From: Candidatus Allofournierella pullistercoris | GTDB taxonomy: Bacteria; Bacillota; Clostridia; Oscillospirales; Ruminococcaceae | Length of the DNA stretch: 33,216 nucleotides | Direction of reading: 5' to 3' | Assembly: GCA_018883715.1 (NCBI GenBank) | Contig: JAHLFP010000015.1 | Location: 1 to 33,216, forward strand | Shown here: positions 32,526 to 33,216 of the stretch, in pieces | Layout: every line of letters begins with the position of its first letter | Numbering within the stretch: position 1 is the stretch's first letter | Translations under genes and position numbers: made by a program | The notes under the pieces: model-generated | Database searches by the model: none | Seen by the model: only the letters and a program-made list of their open reading frames with translations | Told to the model about the DNA's origin: nothing

Positions 32526-33125
32526 TTGCGTGAAACTGAAAAAAACTGCCCCCCCCTTGCATTGGCCGTTTATGTAGTAGCTGTTTGCGTTGCCGCAAGT
32601 CTGGTGGCCTGTGGCGGGACTAAGATTTCCGTTGTAACTTTGGAAGATGCCCAGGTTAAGGTGGGCCAGTCGGATGAACTGGAAGCTGCCGGGGAAGTGG
32701 ACAAAAGTAGCGGTGACGAAAAGGCTACTGATGAACCCACCACTTCCAAGGGTGAGACTTCCAAAGGCGGTGCTGACAACACCAGCACTACCACTGCCAA
32801 CAAGGGAAGCAACAGTGGAAACAAAGCCCCTGCTGCTACTGCAACTCCCGCTCCGGTAGTTCAGCCTGCCCCTGCACCTGCGCCTGTGGTGGAAGCAACC
32901 CCTGTGCCGACTCCTGTGCCCACTCCGGCTCCTACGCCTGTGCCTGAACCGGTAGCGACTCCGGAGCCTGTTTTCTCTGAGGGTGGAGCCGCTGGACAGT
33001 CGTTTGGCGACATCATCCCCGGCAGTCCCTTGGATAATCCGGAGGTGTACAATCCGGATAGAAGTGATGAAGTGCAAGAGGAGAAAGCCCCTTTTGTTGA
33101 CCCGGACGATTTTGTTTTTAACTGA
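32526..33125 (+). CDS. Proline/threonine-rich lipoprotein, frame may be poly-C switched
   Basis: As read here a 199-residue protein from TTG 32526. A hydrophobic stretch ends in the lipobox LVAC, so the Cys would be lipidated and the mature protein held on the outer face. The mature part begins with about 35 residues of possible fold, then an acidic Thr/Ser/Lys-rich linker, a Pro/Ala/Thr/Val-rich run (PTPVPTPAPTPVP) that likely spans the wall, and an acidic C-terminus. Function unknown. The TTG start gives a charge-neutral n-region (RETEK), poor for export. A GTG at 32530, ten nt after AAGGAG, gives a classic MKLKK n-region but is out of frame by one base, and the frames would join if the A7 or C8 tract between them gained one base. 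It may be phase variable, pseudogenic in this copy, or a sequencing error. Confidence 0.7.
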   Translation: MRETEKNCPPLALAVYVVAVCVAASLVACGGTKISVVTLEDAQVKVGQSDELEAAGEVDKSSGDEKATDEPTTSKGETSKGGADNTSTTTANKGSNSGNKAPAATATPAPVVQPAPAPAPVVEATPVPTPVPTPAPTPVPEPVATPEPVFSEGGAAGQSFGDIIPGSPLDNPEVYNPDRSDEVQEEKAPFVDPDDFVFN

Positions 33126-33170
33126 TTTCTGGTGCTTGTCTTTGGAAAATTTAAGCATATAACAAACTAT

Positions 33171-33216
33171 CAAAAGAGCAGACTTTTCGTTTGGAGAAGT
33201 CTGTCCTCTTTTTTGT
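33171..33216 (+). terminator. Terminator after lipoprotein gene
   Basis: AAAAGAGCAGACTT and AAGTCTGTCCTCTTTT pair with a small internal mismatch around TTCGTTTGGAG, followed by TTTTTT at the window edge. Confidence 0.82.

Overview
The window looks like chromosomal DNA of an anaerobic gut Firmicute of the class Clostridia, probably Oscillospiraceae/Ruminococcaceae. This is inferred from AdhE fermentation, AGGAG-type ribosome binding sites, sigma-A promoters of the TTGACA-N17-TATAAT type, U-tailed hairpin terminators, CCA-encoding tRNA genes and teichoic-acid-like enzymes. No 16S rRNA or other species marker is present, so the genus is not assigned. Almost everything is on the + strand; the clear exception is an AraC-type regulator.

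Layout. (1) 1-608: tRNA-Asp (cut by the window edge), tRNA-Thr and tRNA-Trp with terminators and a strong promoter. (2) 609-1330: no convincing protein gene, but a promoter-like sequence, several nested inverted repeats and a terminator-like hairpin suggest a structured RNA. A small 66-codon ORF follows. (3) 1775-3652: a single-gene unit for a membrane cellulose-synthase-like glycosyltransferase ending in a PilZ domain, so probably controlled by c-di-GMP. (4) 3857-20446: a long, tightly spaced surface-polysaccharide operon. It holds a DUF4422 protein, UDP-galactopyranose mutase, a galactofuranosyltransferase-like GT2, a secreted GH25 lysozyme with six 86-90-residue repeats, two more GT2 enzymes, a GT2/CDP-glycerol phosphotransferase fusion, two tandem acyltransferases, an ABC-2 polysaccharide exporter (permease and ATPase) and two GtrB/DPM1-type glycosyltransferases. 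Together they suggest a galactofuranose-containing, possibly phosphoglycerol-bearing and acylated polymer exported by ABC transporter. (5) 20471-21010: a tandem duplication of promoter, tRNA-Ala(GGC) and terminator. (6) 21278-25793: an L-rhamnose catabolic operon rhaB-rhaA-rhaD with a divergent AraC regulator. (7) 26093-29050: a membrane-anchored GH3 glycosidase with permuted domain order. (8) 29187-29474: a DUF1294 membrane protein. (9) 29643-32264: bifunctional adhE behind a near-perfect Rex operator. (10) 32526-33125: a proline-rich lipoprotein whose signal peptide contains an eight-C tract that may switch its reading frame.

The items most worth a second look are the poly-C tract in the lipoprotein signal sequence, the candidate structured RNA at about 820-1199, the permuted GH3 enzyme with Asn where an Asp is usual, the Rex box at the adhE promoter, and the polysaccharide operon with its embedded repeat-bearing lysozyme and glycosyltransferase/phosphotransferase fusion. 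All calls come from reading the sequence alone; no database search was run.
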